62,805 bases of DNA from Hormoscilla sp. GUM202 (GTDB lineage Bacteria; Cyanobacteriota; Cyanobacteriia; Cyanobacteriales; Desertifilaceae), in the NCBI GenBank assembly GCA_005518205.2, contig RFFC02000039.1:1-62805 (forward strand), in the 5' to 3' direction. This document shows, one piece after another, positions 42,405-50,704 of the stretch. Below the pieces are notes generated by a model that was given only the letters and a program-made list of their open reading frames with translations, did no database searches and was not told where the DNA came from. Every line of letters starts with the position of its first letter. Within the stretch, counting starts at the first letter, position 1. Position numbers and translations under genes: made by a program.

Positions 42405-43058
42405 ATGACTGACTGGGTGAAGAATGTTATTAAGACTTACAGAACGTATAAAACATGTAAGTGGATTGCAATCACTGGGGGGTTGCTCTTTACAGGTGGG
42501 GGTTTGGCAATTCCAATGATAGCAGCGGAAATGGCTGAACAGCTTGCCGAAGAAGGACTTGAAGATTTGATTGCTGGAGCGGCAGCAAATATTTTTGGTG
42601 TAACCGTTGAAAAGATAGGAGAGGAGACGGTTTATAAATTGGCTGACGACGTTATCACAAGTGGGAAAGCACTGGAACTTCTGGAGAGCGGATATGAGGG
42701 TCAAGTTATAAAGGAGTTAGGGGCTGTAGATTTATTGGGTCTATGTGCTTCTAGAAAATTATTTATTTCAACTCAAGCAGCTGAAGATGAAGATAAAGAT
42801 GAGGCAGAAAACAGCAATACCCGTCTAGCTAATAACTGCTTGATACTTATCGGTTCGTTCCACCTTTCCACAGATGAAAGAAAGGAATTGAATGAGTTAC
42901 TTGGAACAGTCATGGAAATTTCAGATCCCATTCAGAAGAATAAGGAGCTTGAGCGATTGTTGAGCCGGTTGAGAAAGAGTAATGATGAAAAAAAATATGG
43001 ACGTGACTTATTCGACGATCAAACTGGACAGCTCAAGCTCAGTCTAGGATTTTCTTGA
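42405..43058 (+). CDS. Putative membrane-associated protein of unknown function
   Basis: A 217-residue protein from the ATG of MTDWVKNVIKTYRTYKTCKW; the longer frame upstream has no coding character. A Gly/Ala-rich hydrophobic segment (WIAITGGLLFTGGGLAIPMI AAEMA) is followed by an Ala-rich helix (LEDLIAGAAANIFGV), then an acidic linker (AAEDEDKDEAEN) and a helical C-terminal domain (LSTDERKELNELLGTVMEIS). It is not recognised. It is divergent from the STAND gene and followed by a toxin/immunity-like pair, an accessory context compatible with defence or competition. Confidence 0.6.
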   Translation: MTDWVKNVIKTYRTYKTCKWIAITGGLLFTGGGLAIPMIAAEMAEQLAEEGLEDLIAGAAANIFGVTVEKIGEETVYKLADDVITSGKALELLESGYEGQVIKELGAVDLLGLCASRKLFISTQAAEDEDKDEAENSNTRLANNCLILIGSFHLSTDERKELNELLGTVMEISDPIQKNKELERLLSRLRKSNDEKKYGRDLFDDQTGQLKLSLGFS

Positions 43059-43445
43059 TGACAGTAGAGGAGGCGGGACTTAATACCGTAGGTTGGGTTT
43101 CGCGCTTTGATCAACCCAACCTACTGTCCTCAATCAATGATTTGATCCGCCCGATCGCACCATGAACCATTTACATGTTAGCGATTTGCTGGGCAAACCA
43201 GATGGCGGCTGCAAAATTATCCGACTCCAACAGGTGTGGTCACAATACTTCTCGGTTAGGGAGCAGGGAGCACCCGACAGGCAGCAGGGAGATTGCTAGC
43301 TGCTGCGCAGCCGCTGCGCTAACGGGGGGGTTACTAAGTTGAGCATAATTTCTCTGTATTATGGGATAATATCGAGTAATGGGTTCGACATAAAAGGAGT
43401 AAATCAATCGTAGATCGTGACAATGGTGCATCTTCTCAAGAGGAT
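43059..43445. other. Intergenic region with hairpins and repeats
   Basis: A GTAGGTTGGG...CCCAACCTAC hairpin at about 43089-43126 may terminate the upstream gene. TACTTCTCGGTTAGGGAG at about 43247 repeats the element at 30188, and GCTGCGCAGCCGCTGCGC at about 43302 is a palindromic repeat. From 43380 the frame of the following toxin-like gene is open, without an ATG. Confidence 0.55.
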
Positions 43446-43859
43446 GTGGAAATCATACAACAGGATATAATAGATATATCCATCTCAGTAGGCAGTGGTT
43501 GTGAATGGAGAGGTAGGGGAGTAGAACCACAGTGGAACAATTATAAATCTCAGAAAGCCTACGATCGTATTGAGCGTCATCATGGTCCGAAAAAGAAGCC
43601 TAGCACAATTCAGGGGCGCGCTGGTAGCACTCAAGACGAGCAAGGGCAGTGGTTCAAAACCGAAAACTGGGTGGAGGCTGAAAAAGTGACACCAAAACAT
43701 CCGGGTCGGTATATAATCGATTTCAAGCGTCCTATCGGTCGAGTTTATCATCCTGATGGCAAAATAACTGAAGATGTAACGAGAGCAGTTGTTGTCAGAA
43801 ATGCTGATGGAACGCTGAAGTCAGCCTATCCGGTAACTGATGGTGTTGTTTTGAAATAA
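43446..43859 (+). CDS. Toxin-domain-like protein (polymorphic-toxin C-terminal type)
   Basis: A 137-residue protein, possibly the C-terminal module of a polymorphic toxin. Features are an RIERHHGPKKKPS segment (candidate catalytic His), QGQWFKTENWVEAEKV, and the ending VTRAVVVRNADGTLKSAYPV, which recalls BECR-fold RNase toxins such as CdiA-CT domains (T..V..V....G...SAYP). The start is a GTG; the frame is open upstream to 43380, so it may be the remnant of a longer protein. No delivery domains are present. The next gene could be its immunity protein. Assignment is tentative. Confidence 0.5.
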   Translation: MEIIQQDIIDISISVGSGCEWRGRGVEPQWNNYKSQKAYDRIERHHGPKKKPSTIQGRAGSTQDEQGQWFKTENWVEAEKVTPKHPGRYIIDFKRPIGRVYHPDGKITEDVTRAVVVRNADGTLKSAYPVTDGVVLK

Positions 43860-43878
43860 TTAAATAGGAGGAAAACAA

Positions 43879-44391
43879 GTGAATAATTATCAAAAGTTTG
43901 AGCTGCAATTAGCAGAACCTTGGGTATGGCCAGGTCTCGAACCCCCGGATGACCCATTAGGAGAACTTGATGATTTAGAAATCAGCTTGCGAAAATTCTG
44001 CTTTGAATGCAACCATAAAGTAGCAATCAGAATCGCTGGAGAAGTAAAATATATCTTTTTAGACCCCGATATTATTCTGATTCTCAATGAACTCCCGGAA
44101 AAAATATCCCAATTAGCTAGCGGGGAAAAAATTGAGCTTGACTTTCCAGAAAGTTGGATGATTATCGAGTTTGTGCCTGCGGAAGGTGAAGTTAGCTGCA
44201 CTCTCAGAAAGTTTGGCGATCGCTGCCAACAGATACAATTTATTCTCGATCTTCCTCAAGTATTAGGAGTGTTAAAGAGTTTTCTAGATACTGTCATCCA
44301 AATGGCACGAGATCGGGGTTATATCTCCCATCCTGCACCTTTGGCGATTAGTCTCATGGCCCGCCCTTCAAACCCAAAGGCTTTTAGCTAA
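43879..44391 (+). CDS. Possible immunity protein or hypothetical partner
   Basis: A 170-residue acidic protein, MNNYQKFELQLAEPWVWPGL, followed by EPPDDPLGELDDLEISLRKF. The start is a GTG, with AGGAGG seven bases upstream, a strong ribosome-binding site. It lies 19 bases after the toxin-like gene. No family is recognised; an immunity role is inferred from order, size and acidity only. Confidence 0.6.
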   Translation: MNNYQKFELQLAEPWVWPGLEPPDDPLGELDDLEISLRKFCFECNHKVAIRIAGEVKYIFLDPDIILILNELPEKISQLASGEKIELDFPESWMIIEFVPAEGEVSCTLRKFGDRCQQIQFILDLPQVLGVLKSFLDTVIQMARDRGYISHPAPLAISLMARPSNPKAFS

Positions 44392-44492
44392 AGTCGGTTG
44401 AAATTATATTCTACGTTTCAATGTTTTGCAAATATGCTCATCATGTTGAAGGAAAACTCTGCTATACTTAACAAGTCACCGATTCAAGATGC

Positions 44493-44639
44493 ATGGTTAA
44501 TCCCAGCACAGTAGGCGATCGCCATCAAATCACTGCTCGTGCCATGAATACAAAACTCGTTAAAATCCTAGAAGAGTTAGGTATTATGGAATGCGATCGC
44601 GGCTTTGATAGTTTTGCACGGCAGGGGCTTCTCAACTAA
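44493..44639 (+). CDS. Very small hypothetical protein
   Basis: A 48-codon frame, MVNPSTVGDRHQITARAMNT, then KLVKILEELGIMECDRGFDS. The sequence has coding character (charged, helical) but resembles no family I know and may be a gene fragment. The remainder of 44392-44912 contains GTAGGGTGG...CCACCCTAC-type hairpins at about 44661-44710 and 44762-44788. Confidence 0.35.
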   Translation: MVNPSTVGDRHQITARAMNTKLVKILEELGIMECDRGFDSFARQGLLN

Positions 44640-44912
44640 ATTTCTGCAGATCCTCTAAATGTAGGGTGGAATGTCACTGACTTAAGGTTGGTGGGCGGTG
44701 CCCACCCTACGAGTTTTCAAGACTTTCAGCGCTCAACTCCGGCTTATCAGTGCCATTCAATGTAGGGTAGGTAAAGCTCACCCTACCAACATGACTGCTA
44801 TGATAGTAGATCATGCTTCAAAAAAGTTAAGACATAACCTGGTAAAGTTGACTTGACTTTGTTATCTTAATTAAGGATTAGCGTCCTTGTAACCCATCAT
44901 TAGCGAAATTAG

Positions 44913-45629
44913 ATGAAAGCTATGAAACAGGCTATTGCTATCAGACACGTTTCCTTCGAGGATCTGGGTAACTTAACTGAAGCTCTCGATCTCCAAGGTT
45001 ATACCATAACCTATATCGAAGCGGGTCCTGGTTTTCTAGATAAGATTAATCCTTACGATCCGGACTCGATCGTGGTGTTAGGTGGACCGATTGGAGCCTA
45101 CGACGAACATCATTACCCTTTTGTCAAGGATGAGTTAGACTTGCTGGAGAAGCGTTTAGCAGCGGATTTACCTACGTTGGGGATCTGCTTGGGTGCTCAA
45201 TTGATGGCACGGGCACTTGGCGCTAAGGTATATCCAGGTGATGAAAAAGAAATTGGTTGGTCGCCGATAGAGCTTAGCGATGCAGGCCAGCAATCACCTT
45301 TAAGCTATTTGGCACCAGAGCATACTGCTGTACTGCACTGGCATGGAGATACTTTCGATCTGCCTCCAGGTTCTACTCATCTAGCCTCCAGCAATAAGTA
45401 CAGAAACCAAGCTTTTGCGTCAGGAAAATGTGGTCTGGCATTGCAGTTTCATCCAGAGGTAACAGCGCGGGGACTAGAACGTTGGTTTATTGGTCATGCC
45501 TGTGAAATTAGTTCGACCCCCAATATTACTATTGCTGGATTGCGTAAAGATACAGTCCGTTATAGCAAAAGCTTAGAAGTGCAAGCGCGTCAATTCTGGC
45601 AAGCCTGGTTAAAAGAGGTGGCTGCGTAA
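44913..45629 (+). CDS. Class I glutamine amidotransferase-like protein
   Basis: A 238-residue protein of the GATase1 (GMP-synthase-like) family. The nucleophile elbow GICLGAQLMARAL contains the Cys, and ALQFHPEVTARGLERW the His and Glu. IVVLGGPIGAYDEHHYPFVK is the oxyanion side. Stand-alone members are of uncertain substrate. ATG with moderate spacing; the upstream TTGACT...(17)...TATCTT at about 44852-44877 is a possible promoter. No obvious partner gene is adjacent. Confidence 0.85.
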   Translation: MKAMKQAIAIRHVSFEDLGNLTEALDLQGYTITYIEAGPGFLDKINPYDPDSIVVLGGPIGAYDEHHYPFVKDELDLLEKRLAADLPTLGICLGAQLMARALGAKVYPGDEKEIGWSPIELSDAGQQSPLSYLAPEHTAVLHWHGDTFDLPPGSTHLASSNKYRNQAFASGKCGLALQFHPEVTARGLERWFIGHACEISSTPNITIAGLRKDTVRYSKSLEVQARQFWQAWLKEVAA

Positions 45630-45832
45630 GACAACTAATAGACCTCTTGCATAAATACCAAAATGGATCCGAAATGGGCACCTTTGTCGAATCATAAAGG
45701 TAGCGGTTGCCTCCAATACCAGGTAGCTGTAGGGTAGATGCAACCAATGCGATCGCCCTCTGGCTACACCACACGGCTGCGGATGCGATCCGACCTTCTG
45801 ATGCGTGGAAGAGGCAATGCTCGCTAAATGTG

Positions 45833-45928
45833 GCTACCAACGTAAAGCGGGACAAAGAGGCCGATCGCCCCTTTTGCCTGTGGGCTGAAAGTCTTGCATC
45901 ATCGGCTGTCCCGGCTTAAGTTGGTAGC
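45833..45928. repeat. MITE-like palindromic element, copy 2
   Basis: The ends GGCTACCAACGTAAAGCGGG and CCCGGCTTAAGTTGGTAGC are imperfect inverted repeats, with the same GCCTGTGGGCTG core as copy 1 at 32441-32542. The right end supplies the apparent start of the next small gene. Confidence 0.75.
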
Positions 45929-46136
45929 TGAGATTATTCGATCGCTCTCAGAAGCAGAGCGAACCTTACTATTTGCAGAACTGCAACCCTTACCAGACTG
46001 GCGAGAGACCCTAAAAAAGATGCGAGAACTAGGAAACAAAATCAGCGCCCGTCATGGAGGAAAACCTCTAGAACCGTCAGTGGAGCTCATGCAGGCTTGC
46101 TTTCCAGATGATCGAGAGAAAAGACAACCGACTTAA
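45894..46136 (+). CDS. Small antitoxin-like hypothetical protein
   Basis: An 80-residue frame. From about residue 10 it reads LVAEIIRSLSEAERTLLFAE LQPLPDWRETLKKM, similar in style to the N-terminal helices of cyanobacterial antitoxins. The ATG at 45894 lies inside the MITE-like repeat; a TTG near 45921 may be the older start. No toxin gene follows. It may be an orphan or an unrelated small protein. Confidence 0.45.
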   Translation: MHHRLSRLKLVAEIIRSLSEAERTLLFAELQPLPDWRETLKKMRELGNKISARHGGKPLEPSVELMQACFPDDREKRQPT

Positions 46137-46173
46137 TTTGTGTTATGGGAATTTTTATTTATGCCACACTGGG

Positions 46174-46830
46174 TTAACTAGATGTTCTCGACGCCGCTAG
46201 GGCGATCGCCCGTGGCAGGATCCGATGTTCCATTACCTGAACCCTAGCATGTAGAGATTCCGGGGTATCATCAGGCATAACTGGCACAGCAGCTTGCATC
46301 AAGATCGGTCCCGCGTCCACCTCTGGAACCACCAAATGCACCGTACAGCCAGTAATTTTCACGCCGGCAGCCAGGGCTTGTTCAATAGCCCGCACGCCTG
46401 GGAAACTCGGTAACAAACTGGGATGAATATTGATCGCCCGGTTCTCAAAAGCATCCAACAGTACCGGTGTCACAATGCGCATCCACCCAGCCATCACCAC
46501 CCATTCCACCTCATATCTCTGCAATACCTCCACTATGGCAGCATCTAAATACTCGCGACGATCGTATTCCCGGTGGTTCAGCAGAATAGCAGGCACCCCC
46601 CAGCGTTCCGCCCGGGCGGCCACCTTCGCTCCCGGATTATTGTAAATCACCACCTGCACTTGGGCATGCAGTTGCCCCGACGCGATCGCCTCAATCATGA
46701 CCTCAAAATTACTACCATTACCAGAAGCCAGCACTCCCAGCTTCAGGGGACCGGTTGTCCTCGATTGGTAAGGCAACATATCCGGTGAAATCAAGCTAGG
46801 AGTGCGATCGGTTGCTAGGGAGTCAGACAT
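46174..46830 (-). CDS. purN: Phosphoribosylglycinamide formyltransferase
   Basis: A 218-residue enzyme of purine synthesis that transfers the formyl group of 10-formyl-THF to GAR. The phosphate loop VLASGNGSNFEVM, the catalytic set INIHPSLLPSFPG (Asn, His) and PEVDAGPILMQ (Asp) are present. The start is the ATG of MSDSLATD; the longer frame would run into an upstream GCGAGCAATAACC repeat. The N-terminal 30 residues before LKLGVLASG are a cyanobacterial extension. Confidence 0.96.
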   Translation of the reverse strand: MSDSLATDRTPSLISPDMLPYQSRTTGPLKLGVLASGNGSNFEVMIEAIASGQLHAQVQVVIYNNPGAKVAARAERWGVPAILLNHREYDRREYLDAAIVEVLQRYEVEWVVMAGWMRIVTPVLLDAFENRAINIHPSLLPSFPGVRAIEQALAAGVKITGCTVHLVVPEVDAGPILMQAAVPVMPDDTPESLHARVQVMEHRILPRAIALAASRTSS

Positions 46831-46914
46831 ATACAATGAACGGTTAAATCTGTCATGGCCAGGCAGCTTGCGAGCAATAACCTCGCAGCTTGCGAGCAAT
46901 AACCTCGCAGACTG

Positions 46915-46972
46915 CGAGCAATACCCGGATTTGAACCAGCAACGCCAGTTGCTCCTCTTCTTAAGGAAGGCT
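46915..46972 (-). other. tRNA-like relic beside tRNA-Cys
   Basis: On the minus strand a CTTAAGA loop with partial stem is followed by a perfect 6-bp variable-arm-like hairpin (AGCAAC-TGGC-GTTGCT) and a T-arm-like GGTTCAAATCCGGG. The 5' acceptor and D arms are not recognisable. Three GCGAGCAATAACC-type repeats adjoin it (46865-46920). Confidence 0.4.
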
Positions 46973-47014
46973 GGGGGGGGAGATCCCTTACTATCGTCTC
47001 ACAATTTCAATCAA

Positions 47015-47085
47015 GGCGACACCCGGATTTGAACCGGGGAATGGAGGTTTTGCAGACCTCTGCCTTACCGCTTGGCTATGTCGCC
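47015..47085 (-). tRNA. tRNA-Cys (GCA)
   Basis: A 71-nt cloverleaf on the minus strand: the acceptor stem GGCGACA pairs with TGTCGCC, the D-arm is AGCCAAGCGGTAAGGC, the anticodon loop TCTGCAAAA centres on GCA, and the T-arm CCCCGGTTCAAATCCGGGG type is intact. CCA is not encoded. Confidence 0.97.
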
Positions 47086-47098
47086 ATATTCGACTATA

Positions 47099-48061
47099 TC
47101 ACATTCTCATCCTAATTGCCAAATCCGATCGCCATTTTTTTACCAATTTTTGCAGTCGGGTACTCAACCAACCATCGTACTGAGGATAAACCGGTAACCG
47201 GGGCCGCAACTTCCAGCCTCCTGGAGCTAAAATCTCTACCAGTGACCGGTAGTAGGGATGGGGATAATCGGGATTAACCTCATCTTTTGGTCCGATGCCG
47301 CCCAAATCTCTGGCACCGGCTTCTACACAATCCCTTAACAGACTGGGTGTACCGAGTACCAGGTTGGGAGGAATTTGTAAGGCGATCTCCGGTGGTAGCA
47401 GGCGACGCGCCGTGGAAATCACCTCCGGTAGTTGCTGGAGATTAAAACCAGGGGCCTCCCAACTCTGTCGATGTCCTGGACTATAAGGTTGCAGGATGAC
47501 TTCTTGTATGTGACCCCACCGGTTATGCACCCGGGCGATCGCCTGCAAGGTTTCCCACCGATCGGCTTGAGTCTCTCCAATTCCCAATAATAGCCCAGTC
47601 GTGAAGGGAATTTGCAATAGTCCTGCCCACTCCAGTTGTTGTAGTCTCACCCCAGGAACTTTACTCGGGGCATGTTTGTGAACCGGCAGATGGTCGTGGA
47701 GTTGCTCCAGCATCAACCCCATCGACACATTTACTTCTTTTAATCGTACCATCTCTGGCCAACTGAGTGGGCCAGCATTACTGTGGGGCAAAAATCCCAT
47801 AGACAATGCCAACTCACAGATATCGTAGATGCGCTGGAACCAGTCTGGTCTGCGCCTACTAGCCGGATGTACCTCTCCGCTGAGAACCAAAATCTCGATC
47901 GCCTGTCCCTGAAAGTGCTGGAGTTGCGCTTTAGCATCAGCCAGTGTCATCCAGGGACTTTGGCCAGGATCCGTTCTCAAATTGCAGTAAGTACACCGGT
48001 TAAAGCATTCATAGGTCGGCACCAGAGTATAGAAGGGGCTGTACGTTACAAACTTTAACAT
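47099..48061 (-). CDS. cofG: FO synthase subunit 1 (7,8-didemethyl-8-hydroxy-5-deazariboflavin synthase CofG)
   Basis: A 320-residue radical-SAM enzyme with the cluster motif CFNRCTYCNLR near the N-terminus, then ILVLSGEVHP and GLLLGIGET typical of CofG. Together with CofH (not in this window) it makes FO, the deazaflavin chromophore used by cyanobacterial photolyases. The start is taken at MLKFVTYSPFYTLVPTYECF, since the 11 preceding residues are not conserved. It lies 13 bases downstream of tRNA-Cys on the same strand orientation map. Confidence 0.94.
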   Translation of the reverse strand: MLKFVTYSPFYTLVPTYECFNRCTYCNLRTDPGQSPWMTLADAKAQLQHFQGQAIEILVLSGEVHPASRRRPDWFQRIYDICELALSMGFLPHSNAGPLSWPEMVRLKEVNVSMGLMLEQLHDHLPVHKHAPSKVPGVRLQQLEWAGLLQIPFTTGLLLGIGETQADRWETLQAIARVHNRWGHIQEVILQPYSPGHRQSWEAPGFNLQQLPEVISTARRLLPPEIALQIPPNLVLGTPSLLRDCVEAGARDLGGIGPKDEVNPDYPHPYYRSLVEILAPGGWKLRPRLPVYPQYDGWLSTRLQKLVKKWRSDLAIRMRM

Positions 48062-48145
48062 TTTTTTTTCCGAGCCGAAACTATTGATATACATGGGTTG
48101 AGCGCATTTTTATCTCTAAGAAACAAAAAAAATTTCTCAAAACCC

Positions 48146-48202
48146 TTGACAAAACGTAATAAAGTTAGTTATGCTTTATTCAGGTAGGAAAAACAACCTA
48201 CC
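48146..48202 (+). promoter_or_regulatory. psbA copy 1 promoter and leader hairpin
   Basis: -35 TTGACA (48146-48151) and -10 TATGCT (48170-48175) are separated by 18 bases. The leader hairpin GGTAGG-AAAAACAA-CCTACC follows at 48183-48202. The same arrangement precedes copy 2. Confidence 0.85.
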
Positions 48203-48238
48203 AACGTACCTCGAAAAATAAATAGCAATCATCATAAC

Positions 48239-49321
48239 ATGACTACGACCTTACAACAGCGTGAAAACGCTAACGTTTGGGATCGGTTCTGCAACTGGGT
48301 GACCAGCACCGACAACCGGCTGTATGTGGGCTGGTTCGGCGTCCTGATGATCCCAACCCTGCTGACCGCTACCACCTGCTACATCATCGCTTTCATCGCT
48401 GCTCCTCCTGTGGACATTGATGGTATCCGCGAACCGGTTGCAGGTTCTCTGCTGTACGGTAACAACATCATCTCTGGTGCGGTTGTACCCAGCTCAAATG
48501 CGATCGGGCTGCACTTTTACCCCATCTGGGAAGCAGCATCCTTGGATGAGTGGCTGTACAACGGCGGTCCTTACCAGCTGATCGTCTTCCACTTCTTCAT
48601 TGGCATCTGCTGCTACATGGGTCGTCAGTGGGAACTCTCCTACCGCTTGGGTATGCGTCCTTGGATCTGCGTAGCATACAGCGCACCTGTGAGCGCCGCT
48701 ACTGCAGTGTTCCTGATCTACCCGATCGGGCAAGGTTCCTTCTCTGATGGTATGCCCTTGGGGATCTCTGGTACATTCAACTTCATGCTTGTGTTCCAAG
48801 CAGAGCACAACATCCTCATGCACCCCTTCCATATGCTGGGTGTAGCTGGCGTGTTCGGCGGAGCGCTGTTCTCCGCCATGCATGGTTCTCTGGTGACTTC
48901 TTCTCTGGTGCGTGAAACCACCGAAGTAGAATCTCAAAACTACGGTTACAAGTTCGGTCAAGAGGAAGAAACCTACAACATCGTCGCAGCCCACGGCTAC
49001 TTCGGTCGTTTGATCTTCCAATACGCTTCTTTCAACAACAGCCGTTCCTTGCACTTCTTCTTGGGTGCCTGGCCGGTGATCGGCATCTGGTTCACCGCTC
49101 TGGGCGTGAGCACGATGGCCTTCAACCTGAACGGTTTCAACTTCAACCAGTCCATCATTGACTCTCAAGGTCGGGTGATCGGTACCTGGGCAGACGTGCT
49201 GAACCGCGCTAACCTGGGGATGGAAGTAATGCACGAGCGCAATGCTCATAACTTCCCCTTAGACTTGGCCTCCGGTGAAGCTGCTCCCGTTGCTTTGACC
49301 GCTCCGGCTATCAATGGCTAA
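48239..49321 (+). CDS. psbA: Photosystem II D1 protein, copy 1
   Basis: A 360-residue D1 protein, the thylakoid reaction-centre subunit carrying the Mn cluster ligands and the QB site. The conserved helices and the C-terminal extension (cut after Ala344 by CtpA) are present. Position 130 is Gln ([11 protein letters not shown]), typical of the low-light form. Differences from copy 2 include Val at 116 (LIVFHFF), and Ala209/Ser212 (GALFSAMHG) where copy 2 has Ser209/Cys212. It has its own promoter and terminator, so it is likely a monocistronic transcript. Confidence 0.99.
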   Translation: MTTTLQQRENANVWDRFCNWVTSTDNRLYVGWFGVLMIPTLLTATTCYIIAFIAAPPVDIDGIREPVAGSLLYGNNIISGAVVPSSNAIGLHFYPIWEAASLDEWLYNGGPYQLIVFHFFIGICCYMGRQWELSYRLGMRPWICVAYSAPVSAATAVFLIYPIGQGSFSDGMPLGISGTFNFMLVFQAEHNILMHPFHMLGVAGVFGGALFSAMHGSLVTSSLVRETTEVESQNYGYKFGQEEETYNIVAAHGYFGRLIFQYASFNNSRSLHFFLGAWPVIGIWFTALGVSTMAFNLNGFNFNQSIIDSQGRVIGTWADVLNRANLGMEVMHERNAHNFPLDLASGEAAPVALTAPAING

Positions 49322-49333
49322 TAATTAGCTTCT

Positions 49334-49373
49334 AACAAAAAGCGCTCTCCTTTGCTGGGGGGCGCTTTTTGTT
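49334..49373 (+). terminator. psbA copy 1 terminator
   Basis: A long stem AACAAAAAGCGC...GCGCTTTTTGTT, with an extra CTCC/GGGG pairing inside, ends in a T-rich strand. It is practically identical to that of copy 2. Confidence 0.92.
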
Positions 49374-49448
49374 TGGCTGCTAGTCGGCCAGATCCCAAAG
49401 CATGAGTTCTGCTTATATAAGGTATAACTACAAAAAAATTAACAGGGG

Positions 49449-49505
49449 TTTACAAAACGCAATAAAGTTAGCTATGCTGTATTCAGGTAGGGAAAACAAC
49501 CTGCC
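49449..49505 (+). promoter_or_regulatory. psbA copy 2 promoter and leader hairpin
   Basis: -35 TTTACA (49449-49454) and -10 TATGCT (49473-49478), spacer 18 bases. The leader hairpin GGTAGG-GAAAACAA-CCTGCC keeps the stem of copy 1 with one G-U pair. Confidence 0.85.
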
Positions 49506-49542
49506 GACGAACCTCGAAAAATAAATAGCAATCATCAAATAC

Positions 49543-50625
49543 ATGACTACGACCTTACAACAGCGTGAAAACGCTAACGTTTGGGATCGGTTCTGCAACT
49601 GGGTGACCAGCACCGACAACCGCCTGTATGTGGGTTGGTTTGGTGTCCTGATGATCCCAACCCTGCTGACCGCCACCACCTGCTACATCATCGCTTTCAT
49701 CGCTGCTCCTCCTGTGGACATTGATGGTATCCGCGAACCCGTCGCAGGTTCTCTGCTGTACGGCAACAACATCATCTCCGGTGCAGTTGTGCCCAGCTCA
49801 AATGCGATCGGGCTGCACTTCTACCCCATCTGGGAAGCAGCATCCTTGGATGAGTGGCTGTACAACGGTGGCCCTTACCAGCTGATTATCTTCCACTTCT
49901 TCATTGGCATTTGCTGCTACATGGGTCGTCAGTGGGAACTCAGCTACCGTTTGGGTATGCGTCCTTGGATCTGCGTAGCATACAGCGCCCCAGTGAGCGC
50001 CGCTACCGCCGTGTTCCTGATCTACCCGATCGGCCAAGGTTCCTTCTCCGATGGTATGCCTTTAGGGATCTCCGGTACATTCAACTTCATGTTGGTGTTC
50101 CAAGCAGAGCACAACATCCTGATGCACCCCTTCCACATGCTGGGTGTAGCTGGCGTGTTCGGCGGTTCTCTGTTCTGCGCCATGCACGGTTCTTTGGTAA
50201 CTTCTTCCTTGGTGCGTGAAACAACCGAAGTAGAATCACAAAACTACGGTTACAAGTTCGGTCAAGAAGAAGAAACCTACAACATCGTGGCAGCTCACGG
50301 CTACTTCGGTCGTTTGATCTTCCAATACGCTTCTTTCAACAACAGCCGTTCCTTGCACTTCTTCTTGGGTGCCTGGCCGGTGATTGGCATTTGGTTCACA
50401 GCTTTGGGCGTGAGCACGATGGCCTTCAACCTGAACGGTTTCAACTTCAACCAGTCCATCATTGACTCTCAAGGTCGCGTGATCGGTACCTGGGCAGACG
50501 TGCTGAACCGCGCTAACCTGGGGATGGAAGTAATGCACGAGCGGAATGCTCACAACTTCCCCTTAGACTTGGCCTCCGGTGAAGCTGCTCCCGTTGCTTT
50601 GACCGCTCCGGCTATCAATGGCTAA
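49543..50625 (+). CDS. psbA: Photosystem II D1 protein, copy 2
   Basis: A 360-residue D1 protein nearly identical to copy 1. Gln130 is again present. Distinguishing residues are Ile116 (LIIFHFF) and Ser209/Cys212 (GSLFCAMHG), close to the non-haem iron ligand His215. Nucleotide differences are mostly silent. The tandem arrangement with duplicated promoter, leader and terminator points to local gene duplication. psbA paralogues are commonly light- or stress-regulated; the weaker TTTACA -35 suggests a different basal strength. Confidence 0.99.
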   Translation: MTTTLQQRENANVWDRFCNWVTSTDNRLYVGWFGVLMIPTLLTATTCYIIAFIAAPPVDIDGIREPVAGSLLYGNNIISGAVVPSSNAIGLHFYPIWEAASLDEWLYNGGPYQLIIFHFFIGICCYMGRQWELSYRLGMRPWICVAYSAPVSAATAVFLIYPIGQGSFSDGMPLGISGTFNFMLVFQAEHNILMHPFHMLGVAGVFGGSLFCAMHGSLVTSSLVRETTEVESQNYGYKFGQEEETYNIVAAHGYFGRLIFQYASFNNSRSLHFFLGAWPVIGIWFTALGVSTMAFNLNGFNFNQSIIDSQGRVIGTWADVLNRANLGMEVMHERNAHNFPLDLASGEAAPVALTAPAING

Positions 50626-50639
50626 TAATTAGCTAAAAT

Positions 50640-50680
50640 AACAAAAAGCGCTCTCCTTTGATGGGGGGCGCTTTTTGTTT
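50640..50680 (+). terminator. psbA copy 2 terminator
   Basis: A stem AACAAAAAGCGC...GCGCTTTTTGTT followed by TT, almost the same as for copy 1. The group II intron begins 24 bases later. Confidence 0.92.
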
Positions 50681-50704
50681 TGACTACTTATGATATATTA
50701 GACC

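Noticed and set aside
48494-49249. 251-residue minus-strand frame across psbA
   Set aside because: It is a shadow of psbA codon bias, His-rich and unlike any family.
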